From: CAYYJR01 sp964472305
Lineage (GTDB): Bacteria > Armatimonadota > Hebobacteria > CAIYQO01
DNA: 64,000 bases
Direction: 5' to 3'
Assembly (NCBI GenBank): GCA_964472305.1
Contig: CAYYJR010000020.1
Coordinates: forward strand, 10,338-74,337
A program made the position numbers and the translations under genes. This document shows positions 19,201 through 28,600 of the stretch, piece by piece. The stretch's first letter is position 1, and each line of letters begins with the position of its first letter. The notes below the pieces were generated by a model, which was not told where the DNA came from, did not search any database, and saw nothing but the letters and a program-made list of their open reading frames with translations.

Positions 19201-20021
19201 CGTGGACGTACTCGCGTTCCTACGGTTGCGGCGAGGTGATCGGCAGCCCGTCACTGCTCTGTTTTCGTTCCGGCGCCGCCGGCTATTACGACCTTCGCGG
19301 CGACAGCGGCACCGGCAACTTCGGTGGCTCCAAGTCGGGTTGCACGAATAACATGATCCCCGCCGACGGCGTGCTCTCCATTCCCGATTACACGCGCACC
19401 TGCACGTGCAGCTACCAGTTGCAAACCTCGCTGGCGCTAGTATATATGCCGGAGGTAGAGACCTGGACGTGGAATGATTTTTCCACCCCACTGGCGCCGG
19501 GGCGCGTGCGGCAGGTCGGCATCAACTTCGGCGCGCCGGGCGACCGCAAAGCGGATGACGGCTTGCTCTGGCTGGATTACCCCAGCGTCGGTGGCCCTTC
19601 GCCGGATGTGCCTGTCAGCGTAACCGGCGAACAGATCGCCTGGTTCCGCCGGCACAGCGCGTTCTTTGCCGAAAAAGGATTGCCATGGGTGGCTGCATCG
19701 GGATTGGAAGGCGCCGCCGCCATTGTGGTAACGCTGGCGAAGGATCAACCCGGCGTGGCGCGTTACACCGTGCGCCTGCACTTCAGTGAGCCGGATGGCG
19801 CGAGCCCCGGCGAACGGATTTTCAGCGTCACCCTGCAGGAAAAAGCGGTACTGACGCATTTCGACCCGGTGAAGGAAGCCGGCGCCCCCAACACAGCGCT
19901 GATGCGTGAATTTACCGATGTGATGATCGGCGACCAGTTGCGCGTCACGCTGATACCCGACGCCGGATCGACATACGCGCCGGTGCTGTGCGGCATCGAA
20001 GTGCGACTGGCGGAGAAGTGA
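16293..20021 (+). CDS. Exported PQQ-like beta-propeller with an embedded methyltransferase domain
   Basis: About 1242 residues. A hydrophobic N-terminus (LRWLLVILLLRLAVAVPA) looks like a signal peptide. Residues about 28-440 form a PQQ-type propeller (DWPMWRYDAARSAASPQ; LLAYDTQSGAERWRF; LYCLDAATGILRWKF). Residues about 465-590 form a class I methyltransferase fold with motif I WGAGSGRLAEAL and VVDPDPAKV. A second propeller runs from about 615 to 1040 (LSARDVYTGRTLWEA; LVVLDRFTGKLLWRH), and a malectin-like beta-sandwich ends the protein (ARYTVRLHFSEPD). ATG 16293 has AAGGAG five to six bases upstream. Similar fusions occur in Planctomycetes and relatives. How SAM would reach an exported domain is unclear. 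Confidence 0.7.
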   Translation: MVLSVSRLRWLLVILLLRLAVAVPASDWPMWRYDAARSAASPQQLPSQPRLQWMRQLAAPTPAWPAQRDDAGKLSFDASYEPVVAGHTLFVPSMTTDCLLAYDTQSGAERWRFYAEGPVRFAPAVWQEKVFVVSDDGYLYCLDAATGILRWKFRGGPSDRKVLGNERLISPWPARGGPVIKDGVLYFAAGLYPFMGIFIYALDAETGRVIWCNSGSGASYGPQQHPGAASFAGVAPQGYLVAADDTLLVAGGRTVPAAYDRATGQFRYFDVANRSLGNSAGAYTVSALGPWFFNGGAVYRLRDGAPFQKLAAAVFTDDTIISLVNGTLAAYGTQPVTLATDETIGRKGEKNTARTALPERWRATLPAEITAIHLRAGSRLYASGSDGLVAAVEMPRAGKPVAVKWREKVDGHVWRMLAADDRLFVVTLEGALYCFGEQPGKLKRWVLTPEAPPVSEPYVAQAEAFCTGAGVTGGYALVWGAGSGRLAEALAQRGNLRVIVVDPDPAKVAALRARYDAAGRYGQRLAVLTGDPLTMQFPPFLAELITTEDAAVAGFASKERFFRQVFQALRPYGGTAILPIMLADYDTMAAWVTAARLPGAKVGRLGDTLTLTRAGALPGSADWTQQYADAGNSMCSRDTLVQAPLGLLWFGGPSNDKVLPRHGHGPIPQVAGGRLVIEGPDTLSARDVYTGRTLWEAALPGIGKAYDNTEHQPGANALGSNYLSLPDGIYVAYGRKCLRLDPASGKTLAEFTAPATPAGAEPGVWAFITVCDDLLIGTLEPLIFDNERIGQSNWNATASGQLVVLDRFTGKLLWRHAAQYGFRHNAIVAGNGKLFCIDRLAENVLAKLNRLGVPDHSAPKLLALDLRSGEVLWQQEKAFGTWLGYATERDVLIQSGRASRDMLFDEPSNRLVAYRGRDGALQWDNTLGYQGPLILHGDTIISSARGGRQLSLSTGDLVTRAHPLTGTQMPWTYSRSYGCGEVIGSPSLLCFRSGAAGYYDLRGDSGTGNFGGSKSGCTNNMIPADGVLSIPDYTRTCTCSYQLQTSLALVYMPEVETWTWNDFSTPLAPGRVRQVGINFGAPGDRKADDGLLWLDYPSVGGPSPDVPVSVTGEQIAWFRRHSAFFAEKGLPWVAASGLEGAAAIVVTLAKDQPGVARYTVRLHFSEPDGASPGERIFSVTLQEKAVLTHFDPVKEAGAPNTALMREFTDVMIGDQLRVTLIPDAGSTYAPVLCGIEVRLAEK

Positions 20022-20150
20022 AGGATGGGGAGAGGCTGCTAGCGATAATCGGCCGATTTGTGCCGGCGGGGTAGGGGAGAGGCTTCGCCGATGTTAAGGC
20101 GCATCGGGCATGCGCGAATGCAGGAATGCTGCCCGGAAATCGCTCCAGTA

Positions 20151-20179
20151 TTGCGCCGCGTCCGCGCCCCTGTTATCAT
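20151..20179 (+). promoter_or_regulatory. Core promoter abutting the HAD gene start
   Basis: TTGCGC (20151-20156), 17-base spacer, TATCAT (20174-20179). ATG 20187 follows seven bases later and has no Shine-Dalgarno sequence, so the transcript is predicted to be leaderless. Confidence 0.6.
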
Positions 20180-20186
20180 GGTAAGC

Positions 20187-21194
20187 ATGTATTCGACGCT
20201 GACGACCGAGCTCTACGGCATCGGTTCCCTGCCCGCGGATGGGTTGACCGTCCTGGACAGCTACGACTTTCCCGGATTGGGAGTCATGCGCCTGGGCGAA
20301 GCCGGCGTGATGGCGATCGCCGTCACCCATGACCGCAAGGCGGTGTTGCTCGCGCGTGAGGGACGGACGCTGGTCTACCTCCCGAGCAACGTCGGCATAC
20401 CCGCGTATTACCCGCTGCGCGCCGCGCCGCTGCCCGACCGCGTGCGCGCGGTGTTGATGGACCTGGACGGCACCAGCGTGCACAGTGAGTCCTTCTGGAT
20501 CTATATCATCGAACGCACCACCGCACGCCTGCTGGACGACGAGCAGTTTCGCTTCACCCCGTCCGATTTACCTTTCGTTTCCGGCTTCAGCGTCACCGAA
20601 CACCTGGAATATTGCCTGCGCACGTATTGCTCCGGACAACCGGGCGCGACGCTGGCGCGCGCCCGACAGCATTACTTCGAGATTACCGAATTCGAGATGG
20701 GTGAAATATTGGCTGGGCGCGGGCGCACCGGCGCTTTCACTCCCGCGCCCGGTCTAAAGACATTCCTGCTCAATCTGAAGACCCGCGGGGTGAAGATCGG
20801 GCTGGTCACCTCCGGCCTCTACCAGAAAGCGTGGCCGGAGATCGTCAGCGCCTTCGCGACAATGGAGTTGGGCGATCCGCTCACGTTTTACGACAGCATC
20901 GTCACCGCCGGCATGACCATCAAAGCCGGCCAGGCGGGCACGTTGGGCGAGCAGCAGGCGAAACCGCACCCCTGGCTGTATTCCGAAGTGCTGCTGCCGC
21001 TGGGCGTGCCCGCGGAGCAAGCGATCGGTATCGAAGACAGCAGCGCGGGCGTCGTCGCCATTCGCCTGGCCGGGATGACCGCGTTGGGCGTGGAAGACGG
21101 CAATATTCGCTCCGGCGGCGCGTCCGCGCTTTGCGCCGCTATAAAACCTCAACTGACGGCGATCTGGGACGAGATCCTGGTCGATCGATGTTAA
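20187..21194 (+). CDS. HAD-superfamily phosphatase/phosphomutase with N-terminal extension
   Basis: About 335 residues. The HAD core starts near residue 88: motif I DLDGTSVHSE with nucleophile Asp and acid/base Asp near 91-93, motif II VTSG, motif III lysine in AKPHPWLY and motif IV GIEDSSAGV. The helical cap between motifs I and II places it with beta-phosphoglucomutase-like enzymes. Residues 1-85 are an unassigned beta-rich domain. The start was chosen from the promoter position; the frame is open upstream to 20058, but those residues look non-coding. It lies 10 bases before the GH127 gene, suggesting an operon for sugar processing. Confidence 0.75.
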   Translation: MYSTLTTELYGIGSLPADGLTVLDSYDFPGLGVMRLGEAGVMAIAVTHDRKAVLLAREGRTLVYLPSNVGIPAYYPLRAAPLPDRVRAVLMDLDGTSVHSESFWIYIIERTTARLLDDEQFRFTPSDLPFVSGFSVTEHLEYCLRTYCSGQPGATLARARQHYFEITEFEMGEILAGRGRTGAFTPAPGLKTFLLNLKTRGVKIGLVTSGLYQKAWPEIVSAFATMELGDPLTFYDSIVTAGMTIKAGQAGTLGEQQAKPHPWLYSEVLLPLGVPAEQAIGIEDSSAGVVAIRLAGMTALGVEDGNIRSGGASALCAAIKPQLTAIWDEILVDRC

Positions 21195-21204
21195 GGAATC
21201 CCCT

Positions 21205-23103
21205 ATGACATCTCTGGCGCATACCTTCCGTCGCTTCTCACCGGTGTCGTTCACCAATGTGCGCGTGGACGACGTGTTCTGGGCGCCACGCCTGCGGGTG
21301 AATCGCGAGCGCACCTTGCCCGCGCAATACCGGCAGTGTAAAGAGACCGGGCGCATCGATGCCTTCCGGTTGGACTGGCAGCCGGGCGTGGAGCCAAGGC
21401 CGCACCTGTTTTGGGATTCCGATGTCGCCAAATGGATCGAAGCAGCCAGCTATTGCCTGGCTACCGTGTCCGATCCGGCACTGGAAGCGCAACTCGACGA
21501 GGTGATCGCGCTGATCGCTGCCGCGCAGCAACCGGACGGCTACCTGAACGTCTATTTCACTATTGTCGAACCCGAGAAACGCTGGTCGAACCTGCGCGAC
21601 TGCCACGAGCTGTATTGCGCCGGACACCTCATTGAGGCGGCGGTGGCGCACTTTCGGGCCACCGGCAAGCGCGCGCTGCTTGACGTGCTGTGCCGGTATG
21701 CCGATTACATCGCCACCGTATTCGGCACCGAACCCGGAAAAAAACGCGGGTATTGCGGGCATGAAGAGATCGAGCTGGCGCTGGTGAAGCTGTACCATGC
21801 CACCGGTGAGGAGCGGTACCTGCGGTTAAGCCGGTATTTCATTGACGAACGCGGCTGGCAACCGCATTACTTCGACATCGAAGCAGAAGCGCGCGGAGAG
21901 AAACGGGAGCACTACTGGGCGCGTACATACGACTATTGCCAGGCGCAGGCGCCGGTGCGCGAATTGCAGGAAGTGGCCGGGCACGCCGTGCGCGCCATGT
22001 ACCTGTACAGCGGCATGGCCGATCTGGCCGGACTGTTGAACGACCAGGGATTGCGTGGCGCGTGCGAGCGGCTGTGGAGCGACTTATGCCTGCGGAAGAT
22101 GTATCTGACCGGCGGCATTGGCCCATCGCGGCATAATGAGGGATTCACGACGCCTTACGATTTGCCCAACCACACAGCCTATGCGGAGACCTGTGCCGCC
22201 ATCGGACTCGTCTACTGGAGCCATCGCCTGTTGCAATGGGATTGCGACGGCAAATATGCCGATGTGATGGAGCGCGCGCTGTATAATGGCGTGATCAGCG
22301 GCGTGTCGCTGGACGGCGAAGGATTTTTCTATGAAAATCCATTGGCCAGCGATGGCACGCACCACCGCCAGGCGTGGTTCGACTGCGCGTGCTGCCCACC
22401 GAATATTGCCCGCCTGCTCGCATCGCTGGGCGAATATGTCTACTCGCAAGGCGCCGACGGCGTGGCAGTGCACCTGTATGTCCAGGGTGAGGGGCGGATG
22501 GCGCTGGCGGACGGCACGCCGGTTATGCTGCGCCAGCAGACACAATACCCCTGGGATGGCGAGGCGTGTCTGGTCGTCGAGCCGGAAACGCCGGCGTCAT
22601 TCACGCTGCGCTTGCGCATTCCCTGCTGGTGCCGCGGTTTCCGGGTGCAGGTGAACGGCCAACCCGTGGAGCCGCCGCTGGAGCGCGGCTATGCCTGTCT
22701 GACACGCAACTGGCACACGGGGGATACGGTGACGCTGCATCTCGACATGCCGGTGGAGCGCGTGGAAGCGCATCCCAACGTGCAGGAAGACCGTGGCCGC
22801 GTGGCATTGCAGCGCGGGCCGCTGGTGTATTGCCTGGAGGGGTGCGATAATCCGTTCGGCGCGCGCCGCGTTGAGTTGTCGGATGACGCGCGGTTCACCG
22901 CCCGCTTCGATGCGGCGCTGCTGGGCGGAGTGGTGGTGATCGAAGGCGACGCGCTGCTGCCGGACGAGGACGCTTGGTCTGAGACGCTTTACGCCATCGC
23001 GCCTCCCGCACCGAGCCGGTACGTGTCTCTGCGTGCGGTACCCTACTGCACGTGGGACAATCGCGACCCTGGCGAGATGGTCGTCTGGCTGCCACGGCGA
23101 TAA
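21205..23103 (+). CDS. GH127 beta-L-arabinofuranosidase family protein
   Basis: A 632-residue glycoside hydrolase of family 127 (HypBA1 type). An (alpha/alpha)6 barrel is followed by C-terminal beta-sandwiches. The zinc/cysteine active site is recognisable: AETCA near residue 327 supplies the Glu and Cys ligands, and FDCACCPPN near 392 supplies the Cys nucleophile and a further ligand, as established for HypBA1. AAGGAAT lies seven bases before the ATG. There is no signal peptide, so it would act on imported oligosaccharides. The linkage specificity is inferred from the family. Confidence 0.85.
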   Translation: MTSLAHTFRRFSPVSFTNVRVDDVFWAPRLRVNRERTLPAQYRQCKETGRIDAFRLDWQPGVEPRPHLFWDSDVAKWIEAASYCLATVSDPALEAQLDEVIALIAAAQQPDGYLNVYFTIVEPEKRWSNLRDCHELYCAGHLIEAAVAHFRATGKRALLDVLCRYADYIATVFGTEPGKKRGYCGHEEIELALVKLYHATGEERYLRLSRYFIDERGWQPHYFDIEAEARGEKREHYWARTYDYCQAQAPVRELQEVAGHAVRAMYLYSGMADLAGLLNDQGLRGACERLWSDLCLRKMYLTGGIGPSRHNEGFTTPYDLPNHTAYAETCAAIGLVYWSHRLLQWDCDGKYADVMERALYNGVISGVSLDGEGFFYENPLASDGTHHRQAWFDCACCPPNIARLLASLGEYVYSQGADGVAVHLYVQGEGRMALADGTPVMLRQQTQYPWDGEACLVVEPETPASFTLRLRIPCWCRGFRVQVNGQPVEPPLERGYACLTRNWHTGDTVTLHLDMPVERVEAHPNVQEDRGRVALQRGPLVYCLEGCDNPFGARRVELSDDARFTARFDAALLGGVVVIEGDALLPDEDAWSETLYAIAPPAPSRYVSLRAVPYCTWDNRDPGEMVVWLPRR

Positions 23104-23139
23104 CGGGCATTGGTAGGGGTGCAATCGACGGGATACTTC

Positions 23140-24255
23140 GTGTACAAGCGTTTGACATGCTATGGGATGCTGCTATTGTTGCTGTGCGTCGCGCCGTTGC
23201 GCGCGCAGGAGCCGTCGTCGGCGGTATTGGCGCCGAAGTGGACGGCGGCGGCCTTTCCCGGTCTGGTGAATATCGAGCAGGCGATCCTCGCGCGGACCAA
23301 TGTGGAACGCCGCAAGCGCGGCTTGGCGCCGGTGCGGTGGAATACCGCGCTGTGCATCGCCGAGCGCCAGCACTGCCGTGAGATGGGGCAGCGCGGGTAC
23401 TTCAGCCATGCGTCGCCGGTGGTGGCCTGGAGCACTCCGAATCAGCGCGCGTATTACGCCGGTTACTGGGGCCAGCAGGTGGGCGAAAATATTCTCACCT
23501 CCCGAGGTTATCGCGTCACCGACCCCGGTCGCCTCGCCGCCTATTTCGTCCAACTCTGGATGCGCAGCCCTGGTCATCGTGCGAATATCCTGTTGCCTGA
23601 GTGGACTTGCCTGGGCGTCGGCGTGGTGAAGGTGGGCAATACATATTACGCCGGGCAACTGTTTGCCGTTCCGCGCGTGGAATTGGTAGGCGCGGAACTC
23701 ACCGACACCACCGGCGAAACGCTGGCGCTGCGCCTGACGGGCGACGGGGCGGCGGAGCAGGTGAAGATCTGGGTTGAGCAATACTGCGTGCGCACGCTGC
23801 AACCGGAAGACGGGCACATCGATGCCGCGCTGACTTTCGCCAACCACAGTGGTCGCTACGCGCTGGCGGTGTCGGTCGGCCACACATTGGTGTGGGAGGC
23901 GGAATTGAACACCGATCATGCGGATGAGCCGGTCACGGTGACGCACGCCGTGCGCGACCGGTTGGCCGTGACCACCGCAACAGCGGTGACGCCTTTCACC
24001 GGTTTACGGCTCTTTGCCACCGCCCGCGTGCCTGACGTCACGCCGGTGTTGCTCATGCGCGATGGCGAGATCGTCAGCCCATTACACCCGGATGCCCACG
24101 GGCGGATCACCCTCGACCTGTCGTTGCCGCGGCGTGCCGAACCCTACGTCATCAGTCTGCTCACCGGCACGCAGGTGGAAGCGCTGCTCTTCATCGACAC
24201 CACCCAGCCCCTCTCCGCCGCCTTCCGCGGGCGGTTGCCCACGTTACCGCGTTAA
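23140..24255 (+). CDS. Secreted CAP (SCP/PR-1) domain protein
   Basis: About 371 residues. A signal peptide (MLLLLLCVAPLRA) precedes a CAP domain at about residues 40-180, with LVNIEQAILARTNVERRKRG, CREMGQRGYFSHASP, GENI and WMRSPGHRANIL, which carry the conserved His/Glu cleft residues. Domains of this type in bacteria resemble YkwD and SafA-linked proteins and may bind cell wall or lipids. The C-terminal 180 residues are beta-rich, ending near TQPLSAAFRG. Start choice is weak: GTG 23140 gives a normal signal peptide, with TTG 23110 and ATG 23167 as alternatives. Confidence 0.75.
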   Translation: MYKRLTCYGMLLLLLCVAPLRAQEPSSAVLAPKWTAAAFPGLVNIEQAILARTNVERRKRGLAPVRWNTALCIAERQHCREMGQRGYFSHASPVVAWSTPNQRAYYAGYWGQQVGENILTSRGYRVTDPGRLAAYFVQLWMRSPGHRANILLPEWTCLGVGVVKVGNTYYAGQLFAVPRVELVGAELTDTTGETLALRLTGDGAAEQVKIWVEQYCVRTLQPEDGHIDAALTFANHSGRYALAVSVGHTLVWEAELNTDHADEPVTVTHAVRDRLAVTTATAVTPFTGLRLFATARVPDVTPVLLMRDGEIVSPLHPDAHGRITLDLSLPRRAEPYVISLLTGTQVEALLFIDTTQPLSAAFRGRLPTLPR

Positions 24256-24348
24256 CTGCTGATTAAGAAACCGAGCAAACCCTTGTCCAGGGAAAACATA
24301 TCTGTTAATGTATTGTATACGTATCATCTGTACTAAAGGTCTCATCGC

Positions 24349-24478
24349 TTGCATTATTCACGGAAGACAACCGGCTTCAGCCTGGTCGAGTTGCTGGTGG
24401 TCATCGCGATCATCAGCGTGCTGGCCGCGTTGCTCTTCCCCGTCTTCGAGCGCACCCGCGAAAAAGCCCGCCAGCGCG
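24349..24478 (+). CDS. Type IV pilin-like prepilin N-terminus, cut by assembly gap
   Basis: Starting at TTG 24349 with AAAGG eight bases upstream, the frame reads a short leader, then the prepilin peptidase site and hydrophobic helix (G-FSLVELLVVIAI ... VFERTREKARQR), with Glu5 of the mature pilin present. This is the N-terminal part of a pseudopilin or type IV pilin, exported and assembled by the T2S/T4P machinery. The REKARQ ending is typical of Armatimonadota. The rest is lost in the run of N. Confidence 0.75.
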
Positions 24479-24578
24479 NNNNNNNNNNNNNNNNNNNNNN
24501 NNNNNNNNNNNNNNNNNNNNNNNNNNNNNNNNNNNNNNNNNNNNNNNNNNNNNNNNNNNNNNNNNNNNNNNNNNNNNN
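24479..24578. other. Assembly gap of 100 N
   Basis: Exactly 100 ambiguous bases, the usual placeholder for a scaffold gap of unknown length. The reading frames on either side do not match, and nothing can be said about what is missing. Confidence 0.98.
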
Positions 24579-25321
24579 AGCGTTTGACGACCACCTCCTG
24601 GAGTGACTGGTGCCCAAGTTGGAATCCCGATGGCACGAAAATAAGCTACATGTCAACATTAACGGGCGTAGAGTTGTTTGATATATACTGCATGAATCGC
24701 GATGGTACCAACGTCACCCAACTCACGAATACGCCCGGGTATTCGGAGGTAAGTCCGGTATGGAGCCATGATGGGCGGAAAATTGTCTATAACGATAACG
24801 GCGGCAGCGGAATCGGAGTGATGAATGCTGATGGTTCTTCTCCCATTCAGTTGACCGCAACAAATGATAGCGGACCATCATGGAGCCCGGATGACGCGCG
24901 GATCGTCTTCAAGAGTCAGCGTGATGGCAATGCAGAGATCTATATCATGAATGCGGATGGGTCAAATCCACAGCGTCTCACGAACGATCCTGGAAGCGAT
25001 ATTTCTCCCGCCTGGAGTCCTGACGGCACGCGCATTGCCTTCAGCTCCGACAGGAGTGGGAATGGTCAGATCTATAGCATGAACACCGATGGTACCGGTT
25101 TGGTGCAATTGACATCCGGCGCATTTAACGATGGGAATCCCAGTTGGAGTCCGGATGGGGGATCTATCGTATTCACTTCGAACCGCAGTGGAAGCAACGA
25201 TATTTATATCATGCGCGCTGATGGATCCGGGATGACACAGATTACTGAGGGGACTGATCAAGATTTCACCTACGTCGGTTCATGGGGATCCGCCCAGGAT
25301 CAACCCCACCTTTCGTGGTAA
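24579..25321 (+). CDS. TolB-like PD40 beta-propeller fragment
   Basis: The 3' part of a gene whose start lies in the gap. It encodes about five PD40/TolB-type repeats: PSWNPDGTKISY, PVWSHDGRKIVY, PSWSPDDARIVF, PAWSPDGTRIAF and PSWSPDGGSIVF, each followed by an IYIMNADGSNPQRLT-like strand. Such propellers occur in TolB and in many exported or membrane-bound sensor proteins. The visible sequence has lower GC than its neighbours. Whether it belonged to the same protein as the prepilin N-terminus cannot be decided. Confidence 0.7.
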
Positions 25322-25532
25322 TGCGGAAGGTCTGTAGTATTTCGTCCGACCATCCCCATGCGATCCTCCTTCCTGGCTCGAGCACCTCGCACAATTTTGT
25401 CAACGAACCTTGCTAAGCGCAAACTGTAGAAATCCTTTTCTCGACGTGCTGTTTGAGGATCATCATCACGAGCACGATGCTCAATTCTAAACAAGCTTCC
25501 CGTGTTCTCCCCCCCCGTGCCCCATTTTGCAG

Positions 25533-25640
25533 TATAATGACCAATAGACACACCGGTTATCCCTGGTGCGAAACGTGGAAAGGGACTCCCAGCGGTATGC
25601 ATCCTGTGTTGCACCGCCGGCGGGAGCGCCGTGCAACACA
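25533..25640 (+). promoter_or_regulatory. Leader of the cyclase/NB-ARC gene with a TATAAT box and a stem-loop
   Basis: TATAAT lies at 25533-25538, but no -35 sequence is recognisable behind it. In the leader, TGTGTTGCAC (25605-25614) and its exact complement (25631-25640) form a 10-bp stem. Inside it a second stem GGCG/CGCC presents a GGAG loop. The stem ends 15 bases before ATG 25656. The rest of 25322-25532 contains no gene that I can see. Confidence 0.4.
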
Positions 25641-25655
25641 CAACGCGGAACCACG

Positions 25656-28600
25656 ATGTACCGTCTTACCCTGGGGATCATGCACGCCATGTCGCAGAAA
25701 GCGCAAGTCGTTCACGAAGCTGTGATGATACTCGACCTGGAAAAGTCGAGTGGATTGACGGCGAAATATGGCACGCAGCGCGCGCATGAGGTCAAAGAGG
25801 CGTTGCGGCACGTGGTGCGCCATGCGGCGGACATGTGCAACGCCAGGCTGGTGAAATTCACCGGCGACGGGTATTTCGTGACGTTTCCCCGCGAAGAGGA
25901 TGCCGTACAGGCGTCCATCGCCATCATGCAGGCGTTGGATCATCTTTCACCGAGTGAAATGGGAGATGTCGAGATCCACGCGCGCATCGGCATCGCCTTC
26001 GGTGAACTGACGATCGCCGACCTGAACGACCGCCAGGGTGACGCGGCCAATCGGGCCGCCCGGCTGGAACAGGCTGACGCTGCCGCGTTTCACGAGGATC
26101 CTCACGGCGTGTCCCGCGCGGAATTCGAGACGCTACGGCTGCATGACCGGATCTTTATCGATTTCCATACGAAAAGCGGTTTGCCGGATGCGTTAGCCGG
26201 GTTGGCCGTTTTCCTCGGGTGGCTGGAGCCCAAAGATACCGGCACTCGCGTGCAGATTTATCTGGTGGATTGGCGTCGCGCCGCGCCGATACATCTGCCG
26301 ACCGTGTATCAGAAGGCGCCCGCCACGGTGCCGCGACCGTCGGGCTACTTCACGGGACGCGACGTACAGGTTGACGAATTGCTTGCGCAGTTGTCTGACC
26401 ATCGGCTGATTACCTTGATCGGTTCGCCTGGCGTCGGCAAAACGCAACTGGCGTGCGCCGTCGCGCATCGGGCGATGGGCGCGGGACGTTTTCGCGATGG
26501 CGCGGTGTTTATCGATTTGCAGGGCGCCTCCGATGCCAACGCGGTGCTCGGTGCCACGCTGGCGGCATTTGACCTCACCGGGATCAATGATACCCGCGAA
26601 CTTGCCACGCGCATCTCCACCCTGAATGGCCTGCTTATCTTCGACAACCTGGAAACCCCGCTGCGCGGCGATCGCGCCGCGGTGCGCGCCTTTTTCGCCG
26701 ACCTGCTCGCCCACACTCATGCGCCGCGCCTGCTGTTGACCAGCCGCGAGCGGCTGGTCTTGACCGACGAATGCCGCTACCACGTGCACCCGCTCGATCG
26801 CCAGGCCGCCAGCACGCTGTTCCAACAACTGGCTACGAATAAGGGGTATGCCTGGCACGATGGCGATGATGCCATCCTTGCACAACTGCTCGGTGAGTGG
26901 GAAGACTTGCCGCTGGCCATTGTGCTGGCTGCCGAGCGTTTACTCGACGATGGATCGCTGCAGCGCACCGCCCAGCGTTGGGCCAAGCGCAAGACCACCG
27001 CGCTGCAGGTGCCGGGCATCGACGAGGAAGAGCGCAGCCACCTGACTGATCTGGATTACTCCATCGCGCTTTCCTACCTGGCGTTGCCCGAGCGCGGCGA
27101 CGCGCGCCGCCTGTTCGGCATCTTTGCCTTGCTGCCCGTCGGCGTCTCGGAGGAGTTGCTCGACGCCGTGCTGGGGGATGATTGGGAAGAGGCCATCAAC
27201 CACCTGGTACGCAGTTCGCTGGTCACTCCGCGCCGTGATCGCTGGAATATGCTGGCCCCGGTGCGCGCCTTCGCATCCCGCCTGACCTGGGACAGCCGGG
27301 AAGCGGATTTTACCGCGGTGGGATCCTTCCTCACTGCTCTGGCCGAGCAGCAAAGCCGGCATATCGGCCGTGATGGCAGTAAAACCGCGCTGACGCGCAT
27401 CACCGTCGACCTGCCGAATCTGCATGTCTTTTTCGACCGTGCCATCGAGAGTGGTCAACACGTCGCGATTACCCATTTCGCGCTGGCACTGCGCGAATTT
27501 TATGCCTGGCGCGGCGCCGGCATGGAGGGAAAACGCCGACTGGAGGCGGCCATTTCCGCCGCGCGCCTGTTGGGAGATCGTCCGTGTGAAGCCCTGTGCT
27601 TGAAAAGCCTGGGCGATGTCAACTATATGCTGGACGAATATGCGGAGGCGCTCGCGTGTTATCAACAGGCGCTGCCGATTTTTCGCGAGTTCGCCAATCG
27701 CCAAGAAGAAGCGGAATGCGTGCTGCGGCTGGGCAACATCGCCTATACCAATGACGATTATACCGCCGCGCAACGGTACTTCGAGGATGCGATTCCAATT
27801 TATCGGGCGCTGGGCAATCGGTCGGGCGAAGCGGTGTGCATTCGCAGCCTTGGCGACGTGCATTACATGCTCGACGACTATCACGCCGCGCGCGAGCATT
27901 ACAACGATTCGCTGCCCATCTGCCGTGAACTGAATGATCGCTTGAATATTGCCAAGTGCATCAAGCACCTGGGCAACGTGCACTCGATGCTGGCCGACTA
28001 TCCCGCGGCGATTGCCAGTTATGCCGAGGCCCTGCCGATTTACGGCGAACTCGGCGACCGGTTGAGCGAGGCAGACTGCTTGAAGAGCCTCGGTGACGTG
28101 CATCGGTTGATGATGCAATATGAGAAAGCGGAAACGTATTTCGCGGAAGCCCTGACCATCTACCAGGAATTCGACGACCGGCTGAGCGAAGCAAACTGCA
28201 TTAAAGCGTTCGGCAACATGTTCTACATGCTTGGCCGTTTTACAGATGCCGAGCAGCGATTTACCGATGCGTTGTCGCTTTACCGGGAGATCGGCGATCA
28301 ACTGGGTGAAGCGAACTGCATCACCAGCCAGGGAGATATCTGTCGCAAAACCGGGAAACACGCCGAGGCGGAGCAGTGTTATCGCGACGCGTTGTTGATC
28401 TACCGCGACATCGACGCGCGGTTGGGCGAGGCAGCCTGTTATGAAAATCTGGGCGCCTTGTATCGCGAAATCGACCAGCCTGCCACCGCGCGCGACAGCC
28501 TGAAGGAAGCGCTGTTCATTTACCATGAAATCGGCTTTCGGCACGGCGAAGCGGAAACGTTGCGCGAATTAGGGCGGCTGGAGCGTGCCGTCGGCGCGCG

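Noticed and set aside
23152..23180. TTGACA-16-TATTGT inside the CAP gene
   Set aside because: It lies in the signal-peptide codons; a transcript from it would lose the signal peptide, so it is probably chance.
24308..24478. A gene in the alternative frame of the prepilin start
   Set aside because: The frame with the prepilin motif is clear; the other frame is Ser/Arg-rich noise ending in the gap.
25510..25538. A complete sigma70 promoter with TATAAT 25533
   Set aside because: The bases 17 upstream are a run of C with no -35 match; only the -10 is supported.
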